Assembly: GCF_018221465.1 (NCBI RefSeq)
Contig: NZ_JAAIKR010000020.1
Span: forward strand, 1 to 50,965
Source: Shewanella intestini
GTDB taxonomy: Bacteria > Pseudomonadota > Gammaproteobacteria > Enterobacterales > Shewanellaceae
Direction of reading: 5' to 3'
Length of the DNA: 50,965 nucleotides
This document shows, piece after piece, positions 21,311 to 30,772 of this stretch. The position numbers and the translations under genes were made by a program. The stretch's first letter is position 1. Each line of letters begins with the position of its first letter. The notes under the pieces are model-generated. The model did not search any database and had not been told where the DNA came from. It worked only from the letters and a program-made list of their open reading frames with translations.

Positions 21311-21401
21311 CTGTGCTCGCCGGTAACCCATAGTAAAAATAGCGCGACATTTTAACTGTTGTTCACTCTTGTGGCTAGCTTTTGTGGTGTTTTGGGCGGC
21401 T

Positions 21402-21764
21402 TTAATGTGGCGCTGCTAATACCCTTGTTGAATCTAATGGAATTGGGGTTTCTAATAAAGGTGCTGATATTGCTACTGAAATCCCAAAATCACAGGCCAT
21501 TGTTTTACTTTGCTGACGGGCATCGACCATAATATCGCTTTGCAGTTGCAACCTAAAAGTCGTCAACATTTCTGTGGTATGGCGATATAAGGCATAATCA
21601 AACGCATTTTTATAGACAATGGTGATGGTTTCCATCACGCTGGTATTTTCGCTGACTTGGTGCTGATTATTTGTATCAGCAAAAACCATGTTTGAACTGT
21701 TTATCGACAAAACTGAGGCAAGCATTGCCGGTTTAAGATAATGACGCATTAGTGACTTTTTCAT
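21402..21764 (-). CDS. Small secreted protein of unknown function
   Basis: A 120-aa product from the ATG at 21764, which has AGAGG six bases upstream. Residues 1-29 form a basic then hydrophobic signal peptide ending in NMVFA. The mature part of about 90 residues is predicted helical, with one cysteine (MACDFG) and a proline-rich end ([12 protein letters not shown]). I recognise no domain. It lies 91 bp upstream of miaB on the same strand, but miaB does not need it; it may simply share the divergent ubiF-side promoter region. Probably periplasmic. Whether homologues exist beyond the genus cannot be told here. Confidence 0.65.
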   Translation of the reverse strand: MKKSLMRHYLKPAMLASVLSINSSNMVFADTNNQHQVSENTSVMETITIVYKNAFDYALYRHTTEMLTTFRLQLQSDIMVDARQQSKTMACDFGISVAISAPLLETPIPLDSTRVLAAPH

Positions 21765-21975
21765 GGCATCCTCTCTTACTTTTATCGCTAGAATATTCAT
21801 CAGACAAGTTGAGTATAGGAAGAGGTTGTCATGAGGTTAGTTTGCTATGTAAGCAAGTGTGGCAAAGTGCTTATTGAGACACATTTGATCACGCATTAGT
21901 GTGAATCGACATGATTTGTCTTTACTTGACATGTTTAGACATAACTTTTTTGATGTATTTATACAGGGTGTATTT

Positions 21976-23202
21976 ATGCAAGACATTTCCCATAACAGCT
22001 CAACTGATCCATCAATACCTGTGAACCAACATTTTGATGTCGTTGTTGTTGGCGGCGGCATGATTGGCGCGGCAACAGCAATTGGTTTAGGTCAACTGGG
22101 GCTTTCAGTTGCGGTTATTGACACAAATAAGCCCAGTGCATTTGATGATAAGCAACCTCTTGATGTGCGCATTTCAGCTTTGAGTGTGGCTTCTGCGAAT
22201 TTATTAGGTCGCTTAGGGGTAATGGAGCAACTGCTCAGTATGCGTCATGTGGCATACACGGGGTTAGAAACATGGGAACTTGACGGTTTTATTACCCAGT
22301 TTAGTGCTGAACAAATTTCACAAGATAAACTGGGATATTTTTTTGAGAACCGTTTAATTCAATTGGCTTTGTGGCAGCAAATTGATCATATCAATAATGT
22401 CGATATTATATGTCCTGCTAGTGTTGCAAGCATAACCAGAGATACCCAGCAAAGCTTAACCATTAAACTTAGCGATGACACCGAATTATCAACCTCATTA
22501 TTGGTAGGGGCTGATGGTGCTAATTCACAAGTGCGTCAATGGGCTAATATTGGCGTAACAGGTTGGGATTATGGCCAATGGGCAATGTTAATTAATATTT
22601 CCCTTGAAGAGCCGATTCCTGCGGTAACATGGCAGCAATTTACGCCTTCTGGGCCGCGCAGTTTATTACCATTACCTAATAACCATGCTTCGTTAGTTTG
22701 GTATGACAGCCCTAGTCGTATAAAGCAGCTGATGCAATTGTCATCGTCTCAATTAGCTGAGCAAATTAAACAGCATTTTCCAAGTCGCCTTCCTAATAAC
22801 TTTACCGTGGTAGATAAAGGCAGTTTTCCATTAACTCGGCGCCATGCACAACAATATTATGTAGATAATGTCGTGATTGTTGGCGATGCGGCACACACCA
22901 TCAACCCGTTAGCTGGTCAAGGGGTTAATATTGGCTTTAAAGATGTCGACGTGTTGGTGGCAAGTGTGGCTAAAGCCATTGGTGACAATCAATTGTGGTA
23001 TGGCACATCAGTGTTAAAGCAATATCAATGTAAACGTTATTACGATAATCAATTAATGATGACCGCAATGGATGCGTTTTATGCCGGTTTTAGTAATGAT
23101 ATTTTACCTTTAAAAATTTTACGCAATGGCGCTTTAAAACTGGCAAATATTGATTCAGGATTAAAGCGTAAGGTGTTGAAATATGCCATCGGAATTGATT
23201 AG
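21976..23202 (+). CDS. ubiF: Ubiquinone-synthesis FAD-dependent hydroxylase, UbiF type
   Basis: UbiH/UbiF/Coq6 family flavoprotein monooxygenase, here probably the C6 hydroxylase UbiF of ubiquinone synthesis. The ATG at 21976 gives 408 aa; the frame opens 25 codons earlier without a good start. It has the FAD Rossmann motif VVVVGGGMIGAATAIGLG at about 22-39, the DG motif LLVGADGANSQVRQW, and GDAAHTINPLAGQGVNIGFKD that binds the flavin ribitol. Position divergent from miaB and just upstream of Met/Leu/Gln tRNA genes matches E. coli ubiF, which is why I choose UbiF over UbiH or VisC. Confidence 0.85.
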   Translation: MQDISHNSSTDPSIPVNQHFDVVVVGGGMIGAATAIGLGQLGLSVAVIDTNKPSAFDDKQPLDVRISALSVASANLLGRLGVMEQLLSMRHVAYTGLETWELDGFITQFSAEQISQDKLGYFFENRLIQLALWQQIDHINNVDIICPASVASITRDTQQSLTIKLSDDTELSTSLLVGADGANSQVRQWANIGVTGWDYGQWAMLINISLEEPIPAVTWQQFTPSGPRSLLPLPNNHASLVWYDSPSRIKQLMQLSSSQLAEQIKQHFPSRLPNNFTVVDKGSFPLTRRHAQQYYVDNVVIVGDAAHTINPLAGQGVNIGFKDVDVLVASVAKAIGDNQLWYGTSVLKQYQCKRYYDNQLMMTAMDAFYAGFSNDILPLKILRNGALKLANIDSGLKRKVLKYAIGID

Positions 23203-23361
23203 GCATCATTAAACGGTGCAGTAGGGCATTTTTTCGTTAAATGTTAGTCACTTTTTTACGCTGACTGATGATGTTTGTTGCTTGAGCAATAGGGTGTTAA
23301 AATGCCGCCTTTTATAGCCTATTGGTACTTTTAATGTGCCGATAAACACACTGTAGTGATA

Positions 23362-23949
23362 ATGAGTAATATAAAACTGATTGTTGGCTTAGCTAACCCT
23401 GGTGCGCAATACGCTCAAACTCGTCATAATGCTGGCGCTTGGTATGTGGAAGAATTAGCCCGTATTTGCCAAGTATCATTGAAAGAAGACAGTAAGTATT
23501 TTGGACTTACAGCACGAGTGGTGTTGCACTCAAAAGATGTCAGGTTACTTATTCCTACCACTTTTATGAATCTAAGCGGTAAATCTGTTGCGGCATTAGC
23601 TAATTTTTTTCGTATTTTACCTGAAGAAATTTTAGTGGCTCATGATGAGTTAGATATGCCGCCTGGGGTTGCTAAATTTAAATTAGGTGGTGGTCACGGT
23701 GGTCACAATGGCTTAAAAGACATTATTGCTCGTATGGCAAACGACAAAGGATTTTATCGTTTACGCATCGGCATTGGTCACCCAGGTGACAAAAATAAAG
23801 TAAGCGGTTACGTATTAGGTAAAGCGCCAGCTAAAGAACAAGAGTGCATAGACAGTGCGATTGATGAAGCTGTGCGTTCAACTGAAATACTATTTAAGCA
23901 AGATATGGCAAAAGCGATGCATCGATTGCATTCCTTTAAAGCAGAGTAA
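23362..23949 (+). CDS. pth: Peptidyl-tRNA hydrolase
   Basis: Releases tRNA from peptidyl-tRNA dropped by the ribosome. The 195-aa product starts with [25 protein letters not shown]22 is the catalytic base and N12 is in the active-site segment. The later [27 protein letters not shown] block is the Pth signature. The ATG at 23362 fits the family better than the GTG at 23356; neither has a strong ribosome site. It precedes ychF, a very common pair. Confidence 0.97.
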   Translation: MSNIKLIVGLANPGAQYAQTRHNAGAWYVEELARICQVSLKEDSKYFGLTARVVLHSKDVRLLIPTTFMNLSGKSVAALANFFRILPEEILVAHDELDMPPGVAKFKLGGGHGGHNGLKDIIARMANDKGFYRLRIGIGHPGDKNKVSGYVLGKAPAKEQECIDSAIDEAVRSTEILFKQDMAKAMHRLHSFKAE

Positions 23950-24022
23950 TAAAGTCACGTATTTACGGGCTTAACATTTTTATGACCCATGACGGGTCAA
24001 TGACACAGTAAAAGGTATTGAT

Positions 24023-25114
24023 ATGGGTTTTAAATGCGGCATTGTGGGTTTGCCAAACGTAGGTAAGTCAACACTATTTAATGCATTAACAGAAGCAGGT
24101 ATTGAAGCAGCAAATTTCCCGTTTTGTACTATTGAACCAAACACTGGCGTTGTACCAGTGCCAGACTCGCGTCTTGATAAATTAGCCGAGATTGTAAAAC
24201 CAGAACGTATTTTACCAACAACCATGGAGTTTGTTGATATTGCCGGTCTCGTTGCTGGGGCTTCTAAAGGTGAAGGGCTTGGAAATAAATTTCTTGCCAA
24301 CATCCGTGAAACGGATGCAATTGGCCATGTGGTACGTTGTTTTGAAGACCCAAACATTGTTCACGTAGCAAACAAAGTTGATCCAGCAGGTGACATTGAA
24401 GTTATCAACACAGAATTAGCGCTTGCCGATTTAGATAGTTTAGAACGTGCTATTTTCCGCCAACAAAAGCGGGCTAAAGGTGGTGATCAAGATGCGAAGT
24501 TTGAAGTTGAAGTGCTTGAAAAAATGCGCCCAACTTTAGATGAAGGCCAAATGCTACGCTCTTTAGACTTAAGCAAAGAAGAAATCGCCGCAGTGGCTTA
24601 TCTTAACTTCTTGACGCTTAAACCGACGATGTATATTGCCAATGTGTCTGATGATGGCTTTGAAAATAATCCACATTTAGATGCGGTTAAAGCGATTGCC
24701 AAGACTGAGAATGCGGTTGTTGTTGCCGTTTGCGCAGCCATTGAGTCAGAGCTGGCTGAAATGGATGCAGAAGATCGTGTTGAGTTTATGGCTGATCTTG
24801 GCCTTGAAGAGTCAGGTCTAGATCGCGTTATTCGTGCCGGTTACGACTTATTAAACTTACAAACTTACTTCACTGCGGGTGTAAAGGAAGTCAGAGCATG
24901 GACCGTTGCAATTGGTGCGAGTGCTCCGCAAGCTGCTGGCGTCATTCACACCGATTTTGAACGTGGCTTTATTCGTGCTCAAGTGATGAGCTATGAAGAC
25001 TTCATCGAGTTTAAAGGCGAAGCGGGTGCAAAAGAAGCCGGTAAGTTACGTGTTGAAGGTAAAGGTTATATCGTTAAAGATGGCGATGTCATGCATTTCT
25101 TATTTAACGTGTAA
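24023..25114 (+). CDS. ychF: Redox-regulated ribosome-associated ATPase YchF
   Basis: Obg-family P-loop protein (OLA1/YchF), usually preferring ATP, that binds 70S ribosomes and responds to oxidative stress. The 363 aa include G1 [15 protein letters not shown] near the start, the G3 DIAGL motif, a coiled-coil insert and a C-terminal TGS domain ([25 protein letters not shown]). The gene follows pth by 73 bp; AAAAGGT precedes the ATG. Downstream there is no convincing terminator before the tRNA promoter. Confidence 0.97.
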   Translation: MGFKCGIVGLPNVGKSTLFNALTEAGIEAANFPFCTIEPNTGVVPVPDSRLDKLAEIVKPERILPTTMEFVDIAGLVAGASKGEGLGNKFLANIRETDAIGHVVRCFEDPNIVHVANKVDPAGDIEVINTELALADLDSLERAIFRQQKRAKGGDQDAKFEVEVLEKMRPTLDEGQMLRSLDLSKEEIAAVAYLNFLTLKPTMYIANVSDDGFENNPHLDAVKAIAKTENAVVVAVCAAIESELAEMDAEDRVEFMADLGLEESGLDRVIRAGYDLLNLQTYFTAGVKEVRAWTVAIGASAPQAAGVIHTDFERGFIRAQVMSYEDFIEFKGEAGAKEAGKLRVEGKGYIVKDGDVMHFLFNV

Positions 25115-25369
25115 TGTTTTTTATTGCACATAGAATATACTCATTAGTCTATGAATCATGATATGTGCCATAGTTTTTTTAGTTTTTTGCTGGTTATTTC
25201 ATCGTGATGTGTTTTGGTTTTTGCTTAGCGGTAGTCAATGCATTGCGTGAAGTTACCCGTTGAAATAGGGGGTAACTTAATAGAATGAAGTTTTTTGTCG
25301 AATCGGTACTCAGTTTGGTGAAGTTATAGCCTAACAAACGATAATGATGAAAAATGCGAAAAAAAGCGG
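25115..25369. other. Gene-free DNA between ychF and the tRNA promoter
   Basis: No coding frame of interest. A weak long-loop inverted repeat (TGCACATA near 25125-25132 with TATGTGCA-like sequence at 25162-25168) followed by T-rich DNA could end ychF transcription, but the loop is near 29 bases. The remainder is AT-rich, as often found upstream of strong stable-RNA promoters (UP-element-like), which is inference. Confidence 0.4.
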
Positions 25370-25398
25370 TTGACCTTGATACCCTGAATAAGCATAAT
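25370..25398 (+). promoter_or_regulatory. Promoter of the tRNA array with GC-rich discriminator
   Basis: A -35 element TTGACC (25370-25375) and a -10 element CATAAT (25393-25398) are separated by 17 bases. The sequence right after the -10 is ACGCCCCGTCC, a GC-rich discriminator of the kind found in rRNA and tRNA promoters that are repressed by ppGpp and DksA. An A-rich run (GCGAAAAAAAGCGG) lies just upstream of the -35. Transcription would start about 30 bases before the first tRNA. Confidence 0.75.
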
Positions 25399-25437
25399 AC
25401 GCCCCGTCCTCACAACGAGGGCAGCGAAAGACAAAGT

Positions 25438-25514
25438 GGCAATGTAGCTCAGCTGGTTAGAGCACAGCACTCATAATGCTGGGGTCGCAGGTTCAAGTCC
25501 CGCCATTGCTACCA
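25438..25514 (+). tRNA. tRNA-Met (CAU), elongator type, copy 1
   Basis: A 77-nt cloverleaf with CCA encoded. Anticodon stem CAGCA/TGCTG and loop CTCATAA give anticodon CAU. The sequence is close to E. coli elongator tRNA-Met rather than tRNA-Ile2, including the T-stem A-C pair known in that tRNA. Position 1-72 is a G-U pair. First gene of the array. Confidence 0.95.
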
Positions 25515-25629
25515 TCTTCTCAAGATGGCAAACTAGAGATTAGTCGGTTAGTTAAAGTTTACTTTAGACATATGACTGGCGCTTTCCAATTTATTGGGCA
25601 TCGTGTTCTGGATGTAAAACAGAGTCAGT

Positions 25630-25714
<85 letters not shown>

Positions 25715-25761
25715 TTATTTGAAAAATCGGCTTTAAGCGGGTTTTTGTAAAAGCTTTAGAT

Positions 25762-25836
25762 TGGGATATCGCCAAGTGGTAAGGCACCGGGTTTTGATCT
25801 CGGCATCCCCAGGTTCGAATCCTGGTATCCCAGCCA
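25762..25836 (+). tRNA. tRNA-Gln (UUG), copy 1
   Basis: A 75-nt tRNA beginning TGGGATA and ending TATCCCA-GCCA, so the first pair is U-A, typical of tRNA-Gln. Anticodon loop TTTTGAT gives UUG. All three Gln copies in the array are identical in the mature sequence. Confidence 0.95.
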
Positions 25837-25864
25837 TTTTAAAGTAAGAAGTAGAAAAGATTAT

Positions 25865-25939
25865 TGGGATATCGCCAAGTGGTAAGGCACCGGGTTTTGA
25901 TCTCGGCATCCCCAGGTTCGAATCCTGGTATCCCAGCCA
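25865..25939 (+). tRNA. tRNA-Gln (UUG), copy 2
   Basis: Identical to copy 1 over the 75-nt mature region, 28 bases after it. Only five bases separate its CCA from the second tRNA-Met. Confidence 0.95.
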
Positions 25940-25944
25940 TCTTC

Positions 25945-26021
25945 GGCAATGTAGCTCAGCTGGTTAGAGCACAGCACTCATAATGCTGGGGTCGCAGGTT
26001 CAAGTCCCGCCATTGCTACCA
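25945..26021 (+). tRNA. tRNA-Met (CAU), copy 2
   Basis: Identical to the first tRNA-Met over 77 nt, with encoded CCA and CAU anticodon. It starts the second Met-Leu-Gln run of the array. Confidence 0.95.
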
Positions 26022-26107
26022 TGTTTAAAGGTAGAATCGGTAAGACTGTTTCTACTTAGTAAGAAACAGGTGCTATTCATCAAGAATACATCTGGTAAAA
26101 GTTTGAT

Positions 26108-26192
<85 letters not shown>

Positions 26193-26226
26193 TCAAATTT
26201 ACAAAATCCTCAATTAAGAAATCAAA

Positions 26227-26301
26227 TGGGATATCGCCAAGTGGTAAGGCACCGGGTTTTGATCTCGGCATCCCCAGGTTCGAATCCTGGTATCCCAGCC
26301 A
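26227..26301 (+). tRNA. tRNA-Gln (UUG), copy 3
   Basis: Last gene of the array, identical to the other two tRNA-Gln copies, 34 bases after tRNA-Leu copy 2. No strong hairpin terminator is visible right after it, so 3' processing may rely on RNases. Confidence 0.95.
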
Positions 26302-26767
26302 TTTCCTTCGTTAGAAAATTCTTTTTATTGTCATTAGCTTTAGCTAAAAGCAGTGCAGAGCCTCAAAGCCAAATCAACATTTTATGAAAACCAATTATAT
26401 TGTTTAGCATATCCAAAGTTAATATTGTTCGCTTATGCCTGTGGTTTGTGTCATGTCATCTTGTTTGTTTCTTCTATCAGCTTCTAGTGCTATTTACTAA
26501 TCATTTAATATTGTCTGTATCCATTGTGATTCAATTACAAAATAAAGCGCTAAATTCCTATCGCTATAAATAGAATTTCAACATTAATCGTTAAAAATGA
26601 TGCTAAACAAGTTAATTTATTCCATAAAAAGACTACTTTTAAATGCTTATTGGCGAGGTAAATGATGATATATATATGTTATTAGTTTTATTTTCATGAC
26701 GTTATGTGTAAATATTGTTCAATATGATTAGTTAGTGTTATATTGATACATAAGTTTACAATTTGAT
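26302..26767. other. AT-rich gene-free stretch after the tRNA array
   Basis: About 470 bases with many stops in all frames and no recognisable gene. It should hold the end of the tRNA transcript and the promoter of the PilZ-like gene, but I cannot single out either. A short TTAGCTTTAGCTAA palindrome near 26334 has no proper loop. Confidence 0.5.
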
Positions 26768-26779
26768 AACGGGAGTGAA

Positions 26780-27421
26780 ATGGTGTCCACTTTGTCAGAA
26801 GAAGAACTTGCTTGTTTTAATGAGCTTTTTTCACAAAAACCGTCAAATGATTCAAGCAGAGATAATGTAAAAATAAGTGCCCAAGATGGAGTGTTGGTAG
26901 AACAATCTTTAAGTGTCTCAACTGAGATCCCGCAAGTGCTAACAAAAATTTTAGGGCAAGCAACATTAACTTTACTGGCTGAGGTTAGTCATTATCGGTT
27001 GTGGTTTCCTTTAGCACTAAAACGTGATGAATTAGGCCAGTTTATTCCAGTATTGGGCGTGCCAGAAGTGTTGGATGCGAGGGGAAGTGAACGCTCATGG
27101 CGAGTCAATAATCTGCAAGATGTCAGTGTGCTTGATAGCGAAACGCGTCAACCAGTGAAAGTACTGTCACTGTCAAGTTCAGGGGTTACAGTTGAGCTTC
27201 CTAAACAACACTCTTCAACATTATTTAAAATGGCTTCATTGATGTTGCCGGGGATAGATCCAATAGAGGTTGAGTTTGAACCGGTAAGAACTGAAAACGG
27301 CGTGATGGCCGCACGCATAAATACTAAAGGCGAAGCACGTGAAGCATTACGCCACTTTCTGTTTAGAGAGCATAAAGCCAAATATTCACATTTATATGCG
27401 GGTGAAGTTGCTTATAGCTAG
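26780..27421 (+). CDS. PilZ-domain-like protein (possible c-di-GMP receptor)
   Basis: A 213-aa soluble protein; GGGAG precedes the ATG. The N-terminal 60 residues are low in recognisable features. The segment with ERSWRVNNLQDVSVLD and VKVLSLSSSGVTVEL (about 103-137) resembles a PilZ domain, where an Arg-rich start and a D/N-x-S-x-x-G motif bind cyclic di-GMP; here the motif reads SLSSSG, so binding may be weak or lost. The beta-rich part continues to about 180 (IEVEFEPVRTENGVMAARI). It is a single gene, convergent with a DUF2806-like gene. A flagellar-brake or adhesion role would be speculation. Confidence 0.55.
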   Translation: MVSTLSEEELACFNELFSQKPSNDSSRDNVKISAQDGVLVEQSLSVSTEIPQVLTKILGQATLTLLAEVSHYRLWFPLALKRDELGQFIPVLGVPEVLDARGSERSWRVNNLQDVSVLDSETRQPVKVLSLSSSGVTVELPKQHSSTLFKMASLMLPGIDPIEVEFEPVRTENGVMAARINTKGEAREALRHFLFREHKAKYSHLYAGEVAYS

Positions 27422-27500
27422 GTTAATGCTTGCTTTGGCTCTTTGTTAGAATCGTTAACGTCGCATTTTACTGAGAGCATTTGTTTATTAGCCCATTCGC

Positions 27501-28328
27501 TTAGGCGGTAAAGTCTTTAGATAATACTTGTTGTACCGTATTGATATATTGACTGTCTCCTTGGGCTTGAATTAATTGACTGAGCTCATCGCCAATCGGC
27601 GTGAATCTATAGTAGGTAAATAATAAATGCTTACTTTTAGGTGAAAGCAACAATTGCTCAGCATTTAAATTAAGTGTTATCGGTGTTTTACTCTCAAGTA
27701 CGCCTGTTTCAAATTCACTTTTATGCAAAATACCTGCATCAACTAAAGTTAAAATGCTTGAATAGGGCAAACCAAATTTGGACAAACCAATTGAAATTGC
27801 ATTATCTCGCCTGAAATATTGCTTTAGCCCACCGGTAATTCGATAACCACTTAAAAGCTTAAACCGCGTTTCATTATTAATTTTTACTGCCAAGCCTAAC
27901 GCCTTTTCAAATATATGTGCTTCTCGTAAGGTTAGCTGGGTTAAGACAGCCAGCGTGCGCAAACTAAATTGCCCAGGATTAACGATTTCACTCGATAAAA
28001 TTCTTGCCCATAAGTCCTGCATTTTTCGATTATGGATTTGTTCTGCCATCTTAAAAAACTGGTAACGCCAGTCTGGATCTAGTTCAACACCCGTGACATC
28101 TGAGGGGGTGTAATTAAGTGCTAAAGCAAAAATGGCTTCTAAGTTTTCTTGATGTTGATTGAGCTGTTTTTGTAATCTAAATTGACCTCGTTCATTAATT
28201 GAAGCATTGGATGGACGATAATCGGCTTCACTGGCTAAACCAAGCACACGACCAAGTTGTAGGGCTTTTTGGCGTGCAGAAACTTGAGAAGATTCATTAG
28301 AAGACTTTTTTTTAATCATCTCTGCCAT
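27501..28328 (-). CDS. DUF2806/TIGR03899-like hypothetical protein
   Basis: A 275-aa soluble protein from the ATG at 28328 (the frame reaches a TTG at 28340). The central segment DPDWRYQFFKMAEQIHNRK, then MQDLWARILSSEIVNPGQFS and LRTLAVLTQLT, matches what I know of DUF2806-type proteins, which share a helical 'sensing' core found in many gammaproteobacteria. The C-terminal part (about 165-275) is probably alpha/beta and ends in YRFTPIGDELSQLI, a winged-helix-like end. Function unknown. No operon partner; the flanking genes are convergent or separated by 246 bp. Confidence 0.65.
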   Translation of the reverse strand: MAEMIKKKSSNESSQVSARQKALQLGRVLGLASEADYRPSNASINERGQFRLQKQLNQHQENLEAIFALALNYTPSDVTGVELDPDWRYQFFKMAEQIHNRKMQDLWARILSSEIVNPGQFSLRTLAVLTQLTLREAHIFEKALGLAVKINNETRFKLLSGYRITGGLKQYFRRDNAISIGLSKFGLPYSSILTLVDAGILHKSEFETGVLESKTPITLNLNAEQLLLSPKSKHLLFTYYRFTPIGDELSQLIQAQGDSQYINTVQQVLSKDFTA

Positions 28329-28574
28329 CAATACGTCCAAAGTAAATGAATAATGCTACAACATTGATACGCGCCTCACCGGAAAGCCGTTCAAATTGCT
28401 TGGTTGATATAAAGTATGTTGATAAACGGTATAAGGTCAATTTAGTCAACGTTGGATGAATAATTATAAACAACGTTAAAAATGACATCGTGATACAAGA
28501 TAGAAATACTGAAAATAATGCTATTGATTGGCAATGATTAATCGCCCATTCACTTTATAATGACTGCTTATTGG

Positions 28575-29780
28575 TTATTTAGTTGCTTTGCACCAGTTAG
28601 TTTCATTTCCTGGCCGCGGCTGTTGAGGAACGATAAAGGCAAGACAAAGTGAACACATGGCAAGCCCAGTACCGATAAAGAACACGGTAGATGGCGACGT
28701 TAACCAAATGATGCCAAGCAATACGGGGATCACCACTGCAGCGATATGATTAATGGTAAAACTCACCGACATCGTTGAAGCAATATCTTGTTTATCGGCA
28801 ATTTTTTGAAAATAGGTTTTCACTGCAATGGCCATTGCAAACAAGAGGTGATCGATGACATAAAGCGTTGCTGCCACTGAGGCTGTTTCAACGAAAGCGT
28901 AACTGGTAAAGATAATAATTAACCCAATGTATTCAATCATCAATGCGTTACGCTCATCAATTCGCCCGATAAACCGGCCGATGGCTGGAGCAAAAAGTAA
29001 ATTAACCACGTAGTTAATTAAAAACAATCCGGTAATTTCAGTGACGCTGTAACCAAATTTTTCTACCATCATAAAGCCGGCAAATACCATGAATATTTGT
29101 CGGCGTGCTCCAGAGAAAAAAGTGAGTAAATAATACAGCCAATAACGTTTACGCAAAATGAGCTTTTTAGTTTGCACACTGCCTTGCTCAAAGCGCGGGA
29201 ATAGGGCGCTCATTACGAGCACCATACTTAATCCCAATAAGCCAATCATGGCATACATCCACACGTAGTCGAGTTTCAACCCTGTCATCACAAGCCAAAT
29301 ACTGGCGTAACCTAACAGTGCAGCGGCTGATCGCCACGCTAATGCTTTGCCCATAAATGCAGCAGCTTCTGATTTATCTAACCATTGAAGGGTGAGTGAT
29401 TGGTTAATTGTTTCAAAATAATGAAACCCGATAGACATCAATATAGTGGTGAGATACAAGCCTAAAACGTGAGGAAAAAAACCGGTAATAGCGACACCGA
29501 TACATAAAATAGCCAACGCTAAAAGGGCAAATGTTTGTTCTTTTATGAGCAGTAAAACAAAGACGGCAGTGAATGCTAGAAAACCTGGGATCTCACGTAA
29601 ACTCTGTAATAAGCCAATTTCAACGCCAGTAAAACCTGCACGTTCAATCACAAAGTTATTCAATAACGCCTGCCATACAGCAAATACCATCGACATAACA
29701 AACGTCATTCCCAATAACAACATTTGGGGTTGTAAGGTGATGGTTTTGAGAGAATTAAAGCGAATGCTCAACCAAGACAT
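28575..29780 (-). CDS. MFS transporter
   Basis: A 401-aa membrane protein with about twelve hydrophobic segments, a short central cytoplasmic loop with FEQGSVQTKKLILRKRYWLYYLL (about 199-221, split here by its basic stretch) and a cytosolic tail. GGAAG lies before the ATG at 29780. The fold and length fit the major facilitator superfamily. The substrate cannot be told from sequence. It stands alone, divergent from hemG. Confidence 0.85.
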   Translation of the reverse strand: MSWLSIRFNSLKTITLQPQMLLLGMTFVMSMVFAVWQALLNNFVIERAGFTGVEIGLLQSLREIPGFLAFTAVFVLLLIKEQTFALLALAILCIGVAITGFFPHVLGLYLTTILMSIGFHYFETINQSLTLQWLDKSEAAAFMGKALAWRSAAALLGYASIWLVMTGLKLDYVWMYAMIGLLGLSMVLVMSALFPRFEQGSVQTKKLILRKRYWLYYLLTFFSGARRQIFMVFAGFMMVEKFGYSVTEITGLFLINYVVNLLFAPAIGRFIGRIDERNALMIEYIGLIIIFTSYAFVETASVAATLYVIDHLLFAMAIAVKTYFQKIADKQDIASTMSVSFTINHIAAVVIPVLLGIIWLTSPSTVFFIGTGLAMCSLCLAFIVPQQPRPGNETNWCKATK

Positions 29781-30230
29781 GATCAGCTTCCATGATAAAA
29801 ATCACAAAGTAACATTTCTATACATTTCTTACAAACTGCACATTATGTTGAATGGATAACGATAGAAAGTTGCCTACAATCCGTTTAGCGAAACAACAAG
29901 AAACACCAACTTGTTGCTTCATTTTTCAATCAAGCGACGGCAATTTATAGAGAGGGTTAATGCCATTATCCTCTATGATAAACCGTTATTAATGGCCTAA
30001 ATCAGTCCTGTTAATACAGGCGTTTATCAATGGGCCTTGTATTTTCATGCTATTGACGCTAAAGCGGTTAACATGGTCGTGACAGTAGGCCAAGTTTCAT
30101 TGTGAGCTTCTTTGGCTGACTTAACACTAACAGCTGACAGTTGGGCTTTTGAGGTATGTTTTGTTTCAACAACTCAGGGATCGTAGTAAACTTATTCAGT
30201 TTATTCATTTACCTTTCAGCATGGAATAAT
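29781..30230. other. 450-bp divergent intergenic region with two hairpins
   Basis: Lies between the MFS gene (minus) and hemG (plus). A hairpin at 29890-29920 (GAAACAACAAG against CTTGTTGCTTC, one mismatch) is followed on the plus strand by ATTTTTC, a terminator-like arrangement with no plus-strand gene before it. A second imperfect hairpin spans about 29951-29974. The hemG promoter must lie here too. Confidence 0.45.
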
Positions 30231-30752
30231 ATGAGCCAGATTTTATTAATTCACTCAAGTGTACACGGTCAAACTGTTAAAATTTGTCAATATATGCAAG
30301 AAAAAGCTCGACAGCAAGGTGCTGAAATTACCCTTGCAACCCTTGCCGATAACCCTTCGCTTGATGGCTTTGATAAAGTTTTTTTTGGAGCCAGTATTCG
30401 TCATGGTAAACACAGAGCAGGTTTGTATCAGTTTATCGAAGCAAATAAAGACAAGCTTGAACAATTACCAAGTGGATTTTTCTCAGTGAGTTTAGTGGCC
30501 CGCAAACCTGGGAAAAACACGGCTGATACCAACATGTATATGCAGGCTTTCTTAAAGCAAAGTGTCTGGCAGCCTAAAATTCTTGAAGTGTTTGGTGGTA
30601 ACTTAGATTATCAACATTACCCACTGATGGATCGTTACATTATTCGTTTTATTATGTGGCTGACGAAAGGTCCGACCGATTTACAAACTAAAATAGAATA
30701 CACCGACTGGGATAAAGTCGATGCCTTTGTTGAACGTATGATCCACGCTTAA
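30231..30752 (+). CDS. hemG: Menaquinone-dependent protoporphyrinogen IX dehydrogenase
   Basis: Flavodoxin-like FMN enzyme that oxidises protoporphyrinogen IX to protoporphyrin IX in haem synthesis and passes electrons to the respiratory quinone pool. The ATG at 30231 gives 173 aa; the frame is open 25 codons further upstream with a hydrophobic run, which is not typical of HemG. It has ILLIHSSVHGQTVKIC (FMN phosphate loop, 4-19), the FFGASIRHGKHR motif and the long insert typical of HemG before the C terminus. It is followed after 20 bp by a cytochrome b-like membrane protein. Confidence 0.9.
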   Translation: MSQILLIHSSVHGQTVKICQYMQEKARQQGAEITLATLADNPSLDGFDKVFFGASIRHGKHRAGLYQFIEANKDKLEQLPSGFFSVSLVARKPGKNTADTNMYMQAFLKQSVWQPKILEVFGGNLDYQHYPLMDRYIIRFIMWLTKGPTDLQTKIEYTDWDKVDAFVERMIHA

Positions 30753-30772
30753 TGTCGTCAAAAGGTCTGTAG

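Noticed and set aside
25126-25168. Terminator for ychF
   Set aside because: The pairing is only about seven bases with a loop near 29; the T-rich flank alone is not enough.
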